The notes beneath the pieces are model-generated. The model was not told the origin of the DNA. It searched no databases and saw only the letters and a program-made list of their open reading frames with translations. A DNA stretch of 64,000 nucleotides from Candidatus Villigracilis saccharophilus (GTDB taxonomy: Bacteria; Chloroflexota; Anaerolineae; Anaerolineales; Villigracilaceae), in the NCBI GenBank assembly GCA_016709305.1, contig JADJNA010000047.1:124001-188000 (forward strand), read 5' to 3'. The position numbers and the translations under genes are program-made. Shown here piece by piece: positions 17,482 through 25,985 of this stretch (its first letter is position 1; each line of letters starts with the position of its first letter).

Positions 17482-17958
17482 ATGTCCAATTTTGCTAAAG
17501 TTGAAAAAGCTGCCAAAGGCATTAATCGGTTACAGACAGGCTGCATGTTTTTATTCGCCAACCTGCTTTTTACTGGCTTCTGCTTATGGGGAGTCTACAT
17601 GTTGTATGTATCCGTGCAATTGGAAACAAAAGGAAAAATCACTGAAGGCATTGTCGTTGAAATGGATGCATCCACAACGGACGGCTCGACAACCTACTCA
17701 CCGATCATTGAGTTTGAAGCCAACGGCGAAACCCATTCATTTAAAGGAAACATATCATCCAATCCGCCGCAATACAGTATCGGAGATCGCGTGGATGTTC
17801 GCTTTGACCCGGGCAACCCCAACATCGCGCAAATAGATAAAAGTTCCGAACGCTGGCTCACACCGATCATCCTCATTCCTGCCATGCTTATCGCCGCCAT
17901 CATCATTAACTTTTTCCTGATCCGCGCCTGGCGGCACGGGGATTCAATGGACGGTTAA
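17482..17958 (+). CDS. DUF3592-domain membrane protein
   Basis: A 158-residue protein with two membrane helices (residues ~22-44 and ~118-142) around an extracytoplasmic beta domain of the DUF3592 type (GIVVEMDASTTDG, YSPIIEFEANGETHSF, IGDRVDVRFDPGNPNIAQID). Function is unknown. It converges on the NDH-2 gene with only 2 bases between the stops and no clear terminator. Confidence 0.82.
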   Translation: MSNFAKVEKAAKGINRLQTGCMFLFANLLFTGFCLWGVYMLYVSVQLETKGKITEGIVVEMDASTTDGSTTYSPIIEFEANGETHSFKGNISSNPPQYSIGDRVDVRFDPGNPNIAQIDKSSERWLTPIILIPAMLIAAIIINFFLIRAWRHGDSMDG

Positions 17959-17960
17959 GT

Positions 17961-19208
17961 TTATTCCTTCGTGATCAACCTGACCTGATTATCGTAAAAG
18001 AAATAGTCCCATGCCCAGTTGAACATCACAACAATGCGGTTGCGGAATCCGATGATGCGGTAGATGTGCAGGAAAACCCAGATCACCCATGCAATAAATC
18101 CGCTGAAGGAGATTCCCCATATGCGCGCGACAGCAGCATTGCGTCCGATGGTGGCGAGCAGACCGGGGTCTTTATAACGAAATGGGATCAATGGACTGCC
18201 GTTGAGCATGCGTCGAATATTCTGCGTGGTAGATTTTCCCTGTTGAATTGCAACCGTGGACAACATAGGCAGGGGCGATCCATTTTCGGTCAGAAAGGCT
18301 GCGTCACCGATAACGAATACCTCAGGACGCCCGGGCAGCTGCAAGGTCGGTTCGACGCGCACCCGTCCCCCACTGGCTTGCTCCAGACCGAGTCCATTCA
18401 CAATTTCGGCGACCTTGACTCCCGCAGTCCATATCACAGTAGAGGTTTCGATCTGGATTCCATCTCCCAGGGTTACGCACTGTCCAGTGAAACTTTCGAG
18501 CTTGGTATTCAAACGAACGTCAACGTTTTTGCGGCGCAATAATTTTTCGGTGGCTTTGCGTAATTCATCGGGATAGGGTCCGATCAAATGCGCAGACGCT
18601 TCAAGCAGGACCACGCGTGTGTGGTTGATATCCAGTTGCGGAAAATCCTTTACCATCACATGCGAAATCAACTCTCCCAATGCTCCCGCTGTTTCAACAC
18701 CAGTAGGGCCACCGCCAACGATCACAAAAGTTAAAAGAGCCTTACGTTTCTCAGCATCGCCTTCAATGCTGGCACGCTCGAACATCGAAAGCAAATGGTT
18801 TCTCGTTTTGACCGCGGTCTCAAGGTCTTTGAGCTGGAACCCATCTTTTTCAATGGCATCGAAGCCAAAGAAATTTGTGCGTCCGCCGACAGCCAGCACA
18901 AGATAATCATAAGCGATGATGGAACCATTGAGCTTTATAAATTTCGCATCCAGATCAATCACGCTCACTTCTCCCATTTGGAAGGTGAGATTTTTTTGCC
19001 TGCGAAAGATCGTGCGGATGGGATACGCGATCTGTGAGGGCAGCAATCCAGCGATCGCGACTTGATAAAGCAGCGGCTGAAATAGATGGTGGTTGTTTTT
19101 GTCGATCAATGTGATGCGCACGGATGCGCTGGATAACCCACGCGCGGTTTCGAGTCCTGCGAACCCTGCGCCGATGATGACAATATGCGGAAGGTTGTTT
19201 GTATTCAT
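17961..19208 (-). CDS. Type II NADH dehydrogenase-like FAD oxidoreductase
   Basis: A 415-residue two-dinucleotide-fold flavoprotein: FAD-binding IVIIGAGFAGLETARGL near the start, NAD-binding FVIVGGGPTGVETAGAL around residue 165, and FVIGDAAFL late. The C-terminus holds a hydrophobic amphipathic region (GFIAWVIWVFLHIYRIIGFRNR), typical of monotopic NDH-2 binding the inner membrane face. It transfers electrons from NADH to quinone without proton pumping. Single gene; its promoter lies in the AT-rich 19210-19300 stretch. Confidence 0.92.
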   Translation of the reverse strand: MNTNNLPHIVIIGAGFAGLETARGLSSASVRITLIDKNNHHLFQPLLYQVAIAGLLPSQIAYPIRTIFRRQKNLTFQMGEVSVIDLDAKFIKLNGSIIAYDYLVLAVGGRTNFFGFDAIEKDGFQLKDLETAVKTRNHLLSMFERASIEGDAEKRKALLTFVIVGGGPTGVETAGALGELISHVMVKDFPQLDINHTRVVLLEASAHLIGPYPDELRKATEKLLRRKNVDVRLNTKLESFTGQCVTLGDGIQIETSTVIWTAGVKVAEIVNGLGLEQASGGRVRVEPTLQLPGRPEVFVIGDAAFLTENGSPLPMLSTVAIQQGKSTTQNIRRMLNGSPLIPFRYKDPGLLATIGRNAAVARIWGISFSGFIAWVIWVFLHIYRIIGFRNRIVVMFNWAWDYFFYDNQVRLITKE

Positions 19209-19300
19209 GGAAGCCTCAATAATTTAAATCTTATTTGTGAAATAATTCACCATTATTATAACCAAAACTATCCTATTTGTGAAGATTTAAAAATACTTAA

Positions 19301-19334
19301 ATAAAAAGACCGCCCCAAATGGACGGTCTTTCAA
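19301..19334 (-). terminator. Terminator of galE
   Basis: The stem AAAGACCG/CGGTCTTT (19305-19312 and 19324-19331), with a partly paired GC-rich loop, is followed on the minus strand by TTTATTT, 14 bases past the galE stop. Confidence 0.88.
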
Positions 19335-19344
19335 AACAACAGGA

Positions 19345-20322
19345 TTATTCTTCATACCCATTTGGATGAGCGGTATGCCACTCCCAGGCGCTGGAGAGGA
19401 TCTCCCGCATGTTGGTGTGCTGCGGCGTCCAGCCTAATTCGTTGATGATCTTTTGCGGAGAGGCAACCAGCCGTGCAGAATCGCCGGCCCGTCGAGGAGA
19501 TTCAATCACGGGTATGGCGTGACCGGTGACCTGTCTCGCCGTCTCGATTACCTCCCGCACCGAGAAACCGTTCCCGCTTCCGATGTTATAGATCATCCTA
19601 TCCTTGGAATCCAAAGCGCCAAGCGCCAGAATATGCGCGGACACCAGGTCTGCAATATGGATGTAATCGCGGATACAGGTACCGTCAGGGGTGGGATAGT
19701 CGGTGCCAAATATGGTCGCGGATTCAGCCTGTCCGAGTGCGATTTGCAGGACGCGCGGAATGAGATGTGATTCGGGCTGATGCGCCTCCCCGCGACCAGG
19801 CAACGCTCCGCAGGCGTTGAAATAACGCAGGGCGGCGAAATGCAAACCGTGGATCTGACGGTACCATTCAATGGCCTGCTCGGTCATCAACTTGGTATGT
19901 CCGTATACATTGGTGGGACCAATGGCAGATTCTTCCGTCAGTGGTTGTTCACTGGATTGATAGACGGCGGCGGTGGACGAGAAAACAAGTTTCTTAATTC
20001 CAGCCTGCACAGCGGTTTCAATTAATTGCAAGGAATTCGAAAAATTATTACGAAAGAATTTACCGGGATCCCTCATGCTTTCACCCGCTTCAATAAAAGC
20101 GGCGAAGTGCATGATGGCATCAAACTTATTGGATGTGAGCGCTTCCGTCAGCGCACGGCTGTCTTCGAGACTGCCGTTAATGAAATTCGCGCCAGCCGGC
20201 ACGGCAGCGCGGTGACCGGTAACGAGCGAGTCATAAACGGTAACGGAATGCCCAGCCTTGATCAATCCCTCAGCAGTGGCGGAACCAATATAGCCCGCAC
20301 CGCCCGTAACAAAAATATTCAT
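19345..20322 (-). CDS. galE: UDP-glucose 4-epimerase
   Basis: A 325-residue extended short-chain dehydrogenase. The NAD motif FVTGGAGYIGSATAEGL starts the protein; the catalytic Ser in FSSTAAVYQ and the YGHTK pair (Tyr-x-x-x-Lys) are in place, as is the sugar-binding RYFNACGALP. It interconverts UDP-glucose and UDP-galactose for envelope or exopolysaccharide synthesis. Single minus-strand gene between the esterase and its own terminator. Confidence 0.93.
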   Translation of the reverse strand: MNIFVTGGAGYIGSATAEGLIKAGHSVTVYDSLVTGHRAAVPAGANFINGSLEDSRALTEALTSNKFDAIMHFAAFIEAGESMRDPGKFFRNNFSNSLQLIETAVQAGIKKLVFSSTAAVYQSSEQPLTEESAIGPTNVYGHTKLMTEQAIEWYRQIHGLHFAALRYFNACGALPGRGEAHQPESHLIPRVLQIALGQAESATIFGTDYPTPDGTCIRDYIHIADLVSAHILALGALDSKDRMIYNIGSGNGFSVREVIETARQVTGHAIPVIESPRRAGDSARLVASPQKIINELGWTPQHTNMREILSSAWEWHTAHPNGYEE

Positions 20323-20376
20323 GGTTGCTCCTGTAACAAAATAACTTGGACCAGTGTCAGATTAAAAGATTATATC

Positions 20377-21306
20377 TTATGGATCCGGAAGCTCTTGACG
20401 CCATTTTTCCGCATACCAGCGCAGATACTCCTCGGCATGGGCACCCCAGTAATTCTCAGAATGATCACCGTTGTTTCGATGAAACTCATGCACATAATTA
20501 TTGACGGTCAATTGTTGTTCAAAAACAAGCGCGGTCGCCAATTCATTATCCCGATCACCAATATCGATCCAAAGCTGCGGGCGCTCCTGTTCAGGAACCG
20601 CTTTAATGAGTCTCCCAAGGTAGGGAGCGATCTCATTTTGTATGGCGGGTGAATGCATACCAAGCGCCCCAAATAATTCGGGGTGAGTGAACCCTAGATC
20701 TATTGTCCAGCCCGCGCCGCGCGAAAGTCCGCCAAGGGAGCGATGATCGCGGTCTGCCAACGTACGGTAATTTTCATCCACATAAGGAATGACATGATCG
20801 ATCAGCCGGTCTCCAAACCCCGGCCCGGCCTGCGAATTCCAATACGGATCATCGGGCAGAACGATGATAAACGGGGGAAATTTACCTGACGAAATCAGAC
20901 GGTCCGCGATCTGCGGCACGCCCAGCCTCACCCACTGATCCTTGTTATAGGTTAATCCATGCAATAAATACAGGACCGGGAAACGCATGTCGCCAGAATT
21001 TTCATAGCAGGGCGGCAGGTAAATAAAAAATTCCTGCGGCGGATTTGTGACAGCGACCACATCCTTTTCAACAAGCCCCACCGCTCCGCTGCAAACAAAC
21101 GGAGTTGACGTAGGCGTAGCCGGGACCGGGCTGGGCGTCAGTGTAACAGGAATGGGACTTGGGGTAAGAAGAGAGACGGCCACCGTTGGGATATTTGGGG
21201 AAATCGTCTGGATCGGAGCGCTTTGCGCTTTAACTCGTGAACATGCTGAAAGCCCAATAAGAAGCACAAGGCAGGTCATCAGGGCATTGGTTTGACGGGT
21301 ATTCAT
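20377..21306 (-). CDS. Secreted lipoprotein, esterase D / Fes-like alpha/beta hydrolase
   Basis: About 309 residues from MNTRQTNALMTCLVLL. A lipoprotein signal ends at LIGLSAC, so Cys is the predicted lipidated residue. A Thr/Pro-rich linker (about residues 35-70) leads to a putative-esterase domain with FPVLYLLHGLTYNKDQW, the nucleophile elbow GLSRGAGW and a late His (NNGDHSENYW). Predicted surface ester hydrolase of unknown substrate. The start at 21306 is preferred because longer in-frame starts would bury the lipobox signal. It is divergent from the S24-like gene. Confidence 0.87.
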   Translation of the reverse strand: MNTRQTNALMTCLVLLIGLSACSRVKAQSAPIQTISPNIPTVAVSLLTPSPIPVTLTPSPVPATPTSTPFVCSGAVGLVEKDVVAVTNPPQEFFIYLPPCYENSGDMRFPVLYLLHGLTYNKDQWVRLGVPQIADRLISSGKFPPFIIVLPDDPYWNSQAGPGFGDRLIDHVIPYVDENYRTLADRDHRSLGGLSRGAGWTIDLGFTHPELFGALGMHSPAIQNEIAPYLGRLIKAVPEQERPQLWIDIGDRDNELATALVFEQQLTVNNYVHEFHRNNGDHSENYWGAHAEEYLRWYAEKWRQELPDP

Positions 21307-21400
21307 CCCTCGCATTATACTCGGCCGGTTCAGTTCATCGAGATGCGCGCAACTGTATAGGAAGCATAAGATCAGCTCTGATAATCCATATCCCATCACT

Positions 21401-21859
21401 GTGAGCGAAGGAATACTTTCCATCCCGAATTATGGGGCTATTGCTGCCGGCTATCAGTTGCATCTTCCTGACGCAAGTTTCATAAAAACAGGTAAACCGG
21501 GATTTGATCAGTCGGTTATGCAAATCCCTGAAAGTTATATTCCACATGGAGTGAAAGTCAACGATGTTTACGCACTTCACGTTGAAGGTAATTCAATGTG
21601 GGATGCCATGTTAACCGATGGCGATATTGTCATTCTTCAGAAAATATCAATTGATAAAGTCAAAAATGACGATATTGTTGCAGCATGGCTTATTGAAAAA
21701 CAGGAAACTACACTCAAACGCTTCGAATGGGGAAAGCGAACGATAACTCTAAGGCCTGAAAACCCAAACTTTGAAACACTCCACCTCAATGTTGATGAAG
21801 TTGAAATCCAAGGAAAATTATTGACTGTTTTGCGTTTTATTCAGCCAATCAGGAAATAA
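21401..21859 (+). CDS. LexA-like S24 peptidase domain protein lacking the DNA-binding domain
   Basis: A 152-residue LexA/UmuD-type self-cleaving domain. The candidate Ala-Gly cleavage site is in YGAIAAGYQ, the catalytic Ser in VEGNSMWDAMLTDGD, and the catalytic Lys in TTLKRFEWG. No helix-turn-helix precedes it; the in-frame sequence back to the stop at 21293-21295 (about 35 codons) looks non-coding and has no HTH. It could be a UmuD-like protein or a truncated repressor left at the island edge. The start is GTG at 21401 without a strong ribosome site, so the N-terminus is uncertain. Confidence 0.75.
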   Translation: MSEGILSIPNYGAIAAGYQLHLPDASFIKTGKPGFDQSVMQIPESYIPHGVKVNDVYALHVEGNSMWDAMLTDGDIVILQKISIDKVKNDDIVAAWLIEKQETTLKRFEWGKRTITLRPENPNFETLHLNVDEVEIQGKLLTVLRFIQPIRK

Positions 21860-22010
21860 ATGCTGTATATCCGTTAGTGACAAGCGATATCAAAGACCTA
21901 CTCGGCCAATCAATTCATATTCATTCACTACCTACTCTATAAACGCCATGACAAAAATCATCATCTCACTTGACGAGAAATGACAATCAGAGAATACTAG
22001 GCACTCGTTT

Positions 22011-22052
22011 CTAGAGCGCTTGCTTTGGAAGCAAGAGGTCGGAGGTTCGATC
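22011..22052 (+). pseudogene. tRNA-Pro fragment (anticodon arm, variable loop, half T-arm)
   Basis: About 40 bases match the intact tRNA-Pro at 34062-34136 from the D-arm end through the T-loop, including the anticodon stem around TTTGGAA and the block AGGTCGGAGGTTCGA, with two substitutions and one lost A. The match stops in the T-loop. A duplicated 3' part of a tRNA next to an integrase remnant is the usual trace of tRNA-targeted integration. It is not functional as a tRNA. Confidence 0.8.
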
Positions 22053-22169
22053 TGCGGTACCCCGTATACAGGGTGGAAGTTCAGGAATTTTTCCCATCAT
22101 ATATCCATATATGATGGGAAATGGCAGCAAATAAAAAAAACAGGTCAAGACAGAACGCTTACCTCCCCA

Positions 22170-22578
22170 ATGCTGGTCGAGGCTTATACTGACTTTATTT
22201 TGTCACGCCAGGCTATGCAATGCAGCCCTGCGACATTGGAGTTCTATAAATACACAATAGCTGTATTTCTCTTCTGGTTGCAGGAAAGAGCAATCACCTC
22301 CCCACAAGAAATATCAGCCAGGCATGTGCGTGGGTTCCTGGCACAGCTATCAGAACAAAATAAATCCGACTAGACTCTTCACGATAACGCGCGTGCGATC
22401 CGTACCATGTTGAAGTTCTTTCACGCGGAAGGTCACATGTCAAATCCCACAATATTTGACATGCACACAGGGCTGACAAGAATTAGACGGGGTAAAGGCG
22501 GCAAGGCACGTTCAGTAGTAGTGGGGGCCAACACGCAGGGCCTTACTAACGTACAGACGTCAATTGGAAGACACCCGT
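22170..22578 (+). pseudogene. Tyrosine recombinase/integrase remnant
   Basis: The first part encodes a SAM-like core-binding domain (MLVEAYTDFILSRQAMQCSP, then ATLEFYKYTIAVFLFWLQE). A TAG at 22372-22374 interrupts it. The same frame continues TLHDNARAIRTMLKFFHAEGH and then jumps to RRGKGGKARSVVVGANT, the strand next to the catalytic region, before a TGA at 22576. Roughly 100 residues between these, including the first catalytic Arg, and the whole RxxH...Tyr end are missing. It is therefore dead. XerC/D-like phage or island integrase, located 120 bases from the tRNA fragment. Confidence 0.82.
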
Positions 22579-22598
22579 GATATTACAGCCTCACGTAA

Positions 22599-22841
22599 TC
22601 AACTTCGTGCCAGCCGTTCGTTCAGTTCGCCGGTTCGTTCGGTTCGCCAGCAAACGAACCGAACGTAAGCCCTGTGGCTCAGAAGATATTTGACTACCTA
22701 CAGGAAAATTCCAACGGCACCATTCCGGGGTGTAAGCAGGCCCAGGAGGCGCTTGGCGTTTCCAGAGGCTACGCATCAGTGAGAATTCAACTAAGGATCA
22801 AAGCAATCCCGATCCTGCTTTCCGACACCAGAAACAACTAG
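22599..22841 (+). pseudogene. Remnant of a helix-turn-helix protein, no start codon
   Basis: An 80-codon open frame without a usable start ends at TAG 22839-22841. The second half reads VSPVAQKIFDYLQENSNGTI, then QAQEALGVSRGYASVRIQLR, which resembles a winged helix-turn-helix. The first half is low-complexity and encoded by GTTCG-type repeats. Probably the tail of a regulator or replication protein of the former element. Family not recognised. Confidence 0.4.
22616..22665. repeat. Iteron-like direct and inverted repeats
   Basis: A 16-bp direct repeat, GTTCGTTCAGTTCGCC (22616-22631) and GTTCGTTCGGTTCGCC (22633-22648), is followed by an inverted arm: CGTTCGGTTCG (22636-22646) against CGAACCGAACG (22655-22665), 8 bases apart. 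It lies inside the HTH remnant. It may be an operator or iteron of the lost element, or just low-complexity coding DNA. Confidence 0.6.
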
Positions 22842-22881
22842 TCTAATATGGGCAATACAAACTGGAACGGCAATGAACCTG

Positions 22882-22912
22882 TTGCAGTCTAAACGGAGGA
22901 AAACAGTATAAT
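22882..22912 (+). promoter_or_regulatory. Possible promoter before diguanylate cyclase
   Basis: A perfect -10 TATAAT at 22907-22912 has a TTGCAG 19 bases upstream (22882-22887), which is a long spacer. It lies about 90 bases before the cyclase ATG. Confidence 0.4.
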
Positions 22913-23003
22913 AAAATAACTTGGGCATAGATTTATCGGGTTCATGCCAAGGGTAGCTATTGCACTACTGGCAAAAGGCGGCGTGAAAAGACATTAACTC
23001 ATT

Positions 23004-24092
23004 ATGAATAATCTACTGACCCCAAAAAATAACTGGCGGCTTCCATCTGGCGATTTCAACCTTGCGGTAGTGATACATTTCACTTCGCTCATTGGGTCAG
23101 CCGGTCACTTCCTTTTTATCTTTCTGTTTTTGTGGCTGGGCGTAAACCAGATGGCTTTACTGAATATCGGCAGTTGCGCCATTTTTCTATTTTGTTTCTG
23201 GCTCAATTGGCGCGGAATTCCTCATATGGCATTGCTGCTGGGGGTGCTTGAAGTGGCAATTCATGCCCTCCTGGCTGAGACTTACGTGGGCTGGGAGAGC
23301 GGCTTCCAATATTACATCATTGGTCTTATCCCGCTGATCTTCTATTCCCAATCGTGGCGCCTCTCCACCAAACTGGTACTTACCAGCATCCTTTGCGGGG
23401 TATATGTCTCGCTTTATTTCAATTCCCTTTTATCATTTCCACTGGTTGCCACCGACCCGATACGCTTGCACACCGTCGGCGTGGCGAACATTATCACCCT
23501 CTTTATTGTCTTTGCAGCGGTATCTAATTATTACCGCCTGGCAGCAACTAACGCCGAGAAGGCCCTGACACAGGCCAACATGAAGTTGAAACAACAGGCG
23601 CACAATGATGCACTAACCAAACTGCCAAACCGGCGCGACCTTACAGAGCGTATTGATGCCATGGTGACTTCTTATCTGGTCAACCCCGATCCTTTCTGTG
23701 TAATATTGACCGATGTTGATAATTTCAAGAAAATTAATGATACCTATGGGCACAATACGGGTGACCAGATCCTGGTGATGGTGGGCGAAACACTGCTTGG
23801 CTGCATGCGCGAACATGATCAGGTCGGCCGTTGGGGCGGTGAAGAGTTCCTGGCCCTATTACCTGGAACACATGCAGCGGGCGCCAAGCTTGTTGCCGAG
23901 CGTATGCGTCAGAAGATTGCCGCTATGAACCTTCCTATTGGTGATACTGAAAAGAACATCACGATGACCTTTGGCATCGCCGAGTTTGATAACGAAACAG
24001 ACGCCTCTGGGTGCATCAATCGCGCTGACCAGGCGATGTATCAGGGCAAGATCAGCGGGAAAAATTGCGTAAAGGTACACGGCTGGGATTGA
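23004..24092 (+). CDS. Membrane diguanylate cyclase (GGDEF)
   Basis: A 362-residue protein with six predicted membrane helices (residues ~20-175), a short coiled linker, and a C-terminal GGDEF domain starting DALTKLPNRRDL. The active-site loop reads GGEEF (278-282), which is catalytically competent. An inhibitory RxxD (Arg269, Asp272) lies five residues upstream, so product inhibition by c-di-GMP is expected. It makes c-di-GMP from GTP at the membrane. It sits in the island, not beside a phosphodiesterase; a c-di-GMP riboswitch and a PilZ protein occur later in the window. Confidence 0.93.
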   Translation: MNNLLTPKNNWRLPSGDFNLAVVIHFTSLIGSAGHFLFIFLFLWLGVNQMALLNIGSCAIFLFCFWLNWRGIPHMALLLGVLEVAIHALLAETYVGWESGFQYYIIGLIPLIFYSQSWRLSTKLVLTSILCGVYVSLYFNSLLSFPLVATDPIRLHTVGVANIITLFIVFAAVSNYYRLAATNAEKALTQANMKLKQQAHNDALTKLPNRRDLTERIDAMVTSYLVNPDPFCVILTDVDNFKKINDTYGHNTGDQILVMVGETLLGCMREHDQVGRWGGEEFLALLPGTHAAGAKLVAERMRQKIAAMNLPIGDTEKNITMTFGIAEFDNETDASGCINRADQAMYQGKISGKNCVKVHGWD

Positions 24093-24591
24093 ACGTTGAT
24101 CGTTACTCATCTTACCGAGGACACAAGTTGTCCATCAATGCATGGACCGAGAGACAATATTGATGGAGCACTTCGCGGCGATGTATCAGGAAGGTGACTA
24201 AACCATGAAGACCAGCCGACTGCCTACACTTCAAGAAATTGAAGAATTAACAGCTTTTCTCCCCGGATTATGTGCAGATGGATTTTCGCCGATCATAAGC
24301 TGGAGCGGTGGTGAAAAACAAAAGGATGGTTCAATTACCATGCCTTATCCAAGCTACCATAAAGTCGTGGAGGAATTTTTCCGTGTCGCAGCCCGTGAGT
24401 GTTGGCTCGACTTTGAATATGATCCAAAGCAGGCCTGTAAAATGCTTCGAGATGAAAAACTCATCAAAACAGCTTCCCTATCGGAAATAAAGAGCATGCT
24501 AACATTTTGCGTGCGTGGGGAGCGCTTTAGTGATGGGCACTGGGCGCAATGATTGAGAAAGGGTATATCCGCCGTTTGCTTGAGCGGATCA

Positions 24592-25823
24592 GTAAACGAA
24601 CCCCAGAGCTAAAGCAGGGGGCTTTGTCCCTGAACGCGAAGGTTCGAGACCATTGGCAGGTTTACTTCTGCCCTGACTGCGATATTCACAGCCGCTACTA
24701 TGTCCGCATTGCCAGAGAAGTTGCAAGCGGTACAAAGGAAAACAGATTGAGACTTACGATTGGCTTTATCAACACAACCACATTCGGGGCAGGTGCGCGA
24801 GGTGTTTCTTGGATCAACGAAGATCACAGGAACCCCCACGCGCTCGGCTTTGTAAACGATGTACTGCCTCAGTTGGTAGAACGACCAATTCGCATGTCTC
24901 GCTCTCTGCTTGCGTCCTTTTACGGGAGCCTCACGGATACCGCCCAATTCTTCAAGGGCGATCGCTCGATGAGTGTCATACGCAATCTGTACGAGAATTT
25001 TGCTGATTCTATGGTTGGTTGTTTTTTGAAAACGGGATTGAACGCCAGATATTTTCTTGAGTTTTCGTGTGGCGGATTTGGTCTGTTTCTTTTGCAAATT
25101 GCTTCTGCGATGTCCAAACTTTCGGCGGTTATCTTCGATCGCCGCGCCGCTGAACCCGCCACCGTCCGAAGTTGCGGCGATCTGGACAAGACCCAGATCC
25201 ACCCCCAACACCCCTTCCACGTCAATTGGCTTGGGTGTCTCCACCTCGCAGACAACCATCAGGTAAAACTTGCCTTTGACCAGGCACAAGTCGCTTTCCC
25301 CATGCTGGCCTTTGAGCAATTCAAGCTGGCGTTTTCCGCAGGCAAAGGACATCTTTTGTCTGCCCTCTACTGTCCAGAGGCTCAACTCCATCCTGTCCAG
25401 TTTGTAGGTCAGGATGCGGTCATCAAAAGCAATCGCGCCATGCGGCTTGAAAGTACGTTTGACTTTTCTATCCAGCTTATAAGCATCTGCAACTTTCGAG
25501 ATGCAACGAACAACCACCTGTGCGGTCAAGCCAAACATTTCCTTGACAGCGTAATACGTAAGTTTGTGGATTGGAAATTGTTTGAATGTCTGACTATCCC
25601 ACGCCTGTTCGCTGATGTAATTGCAGGCGGCGTTTGCAACCTCAAGAGTTTTACGAAGGGCTTGCGCTTGTTCAGGCGTAGGCAGGAGTTTTATTTGAGC
25701 GATCAATTTCATGGCGTGATTATACCGAAGTTCCAATCTATTGAAACTGCTCTAGCGAAAGTACATCGCCAGCGGCTATCCCTCTCCACTGCTAAAGCAG
25801 GGAGTTTCTTGCCGAGGTCTCGA
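24592..25823 (-). mobile_element. IS605-family TnpB-only element (IS1341-type), copy 1
   Basis: A 1,232-bp element, ends fixed by comparison with copy 2 and by the restored DUF6508 frame. Oriented with tnpB, the left end is CGAGACCTCGGC at 25823 and the right end is ...GTTCGTTTAC at 24592. Both ends carry a subterminal hairpin with CCTGCTTTAGC. No target duplication and no tnpA Y1 transposase are present, so mobility would need TnpA in trans. The flank before the left end is TTCAT in both copies, the likely target and TnpB TAM. Confidence 0.88.
24609..25712 (-). CDS. tnpB: TnpB RNA-guided nuclease of IS605 family
   Basis: A 367-residue protein from MKLIAQIKLLPTPEQAQ. RuvC residues are intact: Asp172 (GVDLGLVQIA), Glu254 (IALEELGG) and Asp337 (GNADIVAAVNI). 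The zinc ribbon has CPECG (Cys308/311) and CTAC (Cys327/330). Family members cut DNA beside a TAM using an omega RNA made from the tnpB 3' end and the right end. A TATAAT on the minus strand lies only 6 bases before the ATG, suggesting a leaderless transcript. The predicted guide is the host flank past the right end at 24591 and below. Confidence 0.93.
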   Translation of the reverse strand: MKLIAQIKLLPTPEQAQALRKTLEVANAACNYISEQAWDSQTFKQFPIHKLTYYAVKEMFGLTAQVVVRCISKVADAYKLDRKVKRTFKPHGAIAFDDRILTYKLDRMELSLWTVEGRQKMSFACGKRQLELLKGQHGESDLCLVKGKFYLMVVCEVETPKPIDVEGVLGVDLGLVQIAATSDGGGFSGAAIEDNRRKFGHRRSNLQKKQTKSATRKLKKISGVQSRFQKTTNHRISKILVQIAYDTHRAIALEELGGIREAPVKGRKQRARHANWSFYQLRQYIVYKAERVGVPVIFVDPRNTSRTCPECGCVDKANRKSQSVFLCTACNFSGNADIVAAVNIAVRAEVNLPMVSNLRVQGQSPLL

Positions 25824-25985
25824 TGAAATTAAATCGGGGTAATTACTCTCAGAGGTCAGACACTGGCGTAAAAACCGCAGGGATTAATCTTTTCAAAAAT
25901 AATTACTCACGATAGTAATGGCAATACCATGTAAATAGTTATAGAATGCAACAGAAGCAGACTAGACAACTAACGCAGGAGGCCT
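25824..25985. other. Spacer between IS copy 1 and histidine kinase gene
   Basis: Holds the last 20 bases of the interrupted DUF6508 gene, a half-site TCAGACAC (25857-25864) resembling the palindromes at 30067 and 33507, and an AGGAGGCCT ribosome site for the kinase. Confidence 0.5.

Larger units (their letters stand above)
24205..25843 (+). pseudogene. DUF6508 gene, frameshifted and split by the IS
   Basis: Codons from 24205 give a DUF6508-like protein (TLQEIEELTAFLPGLCADGF, SEIKSMLTFCVRGERFSDGH) ending early at 24552. Reading resumes one base out of frame at 24549 (MIEKGYIRRLLERI), consistent with loss of one base around 24541-24549 in a G- or A-run. The IS then interrupts it after base 24591. 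Joining base 24591 to 25824 restores a C-terminus LLERINEIKSG and a TAA at 25841-25843. The family function is unknown. Confidence 0.78.

Noticed and set aside
22011..22052. A second functional tRNA-Pro
   Set aside because: The acceptor stem, D-arm start and T-stem 3' half are missing, so no cloverleaf can form.
24549..25826. A 425-codon plus-strand open frame across the IS
   Set aside because: Apart from its first ~14 codons (DUF6508 tail) it is antisense to tnpB and has no recognisable domain; it is a shadow of the intact nuclease gene.
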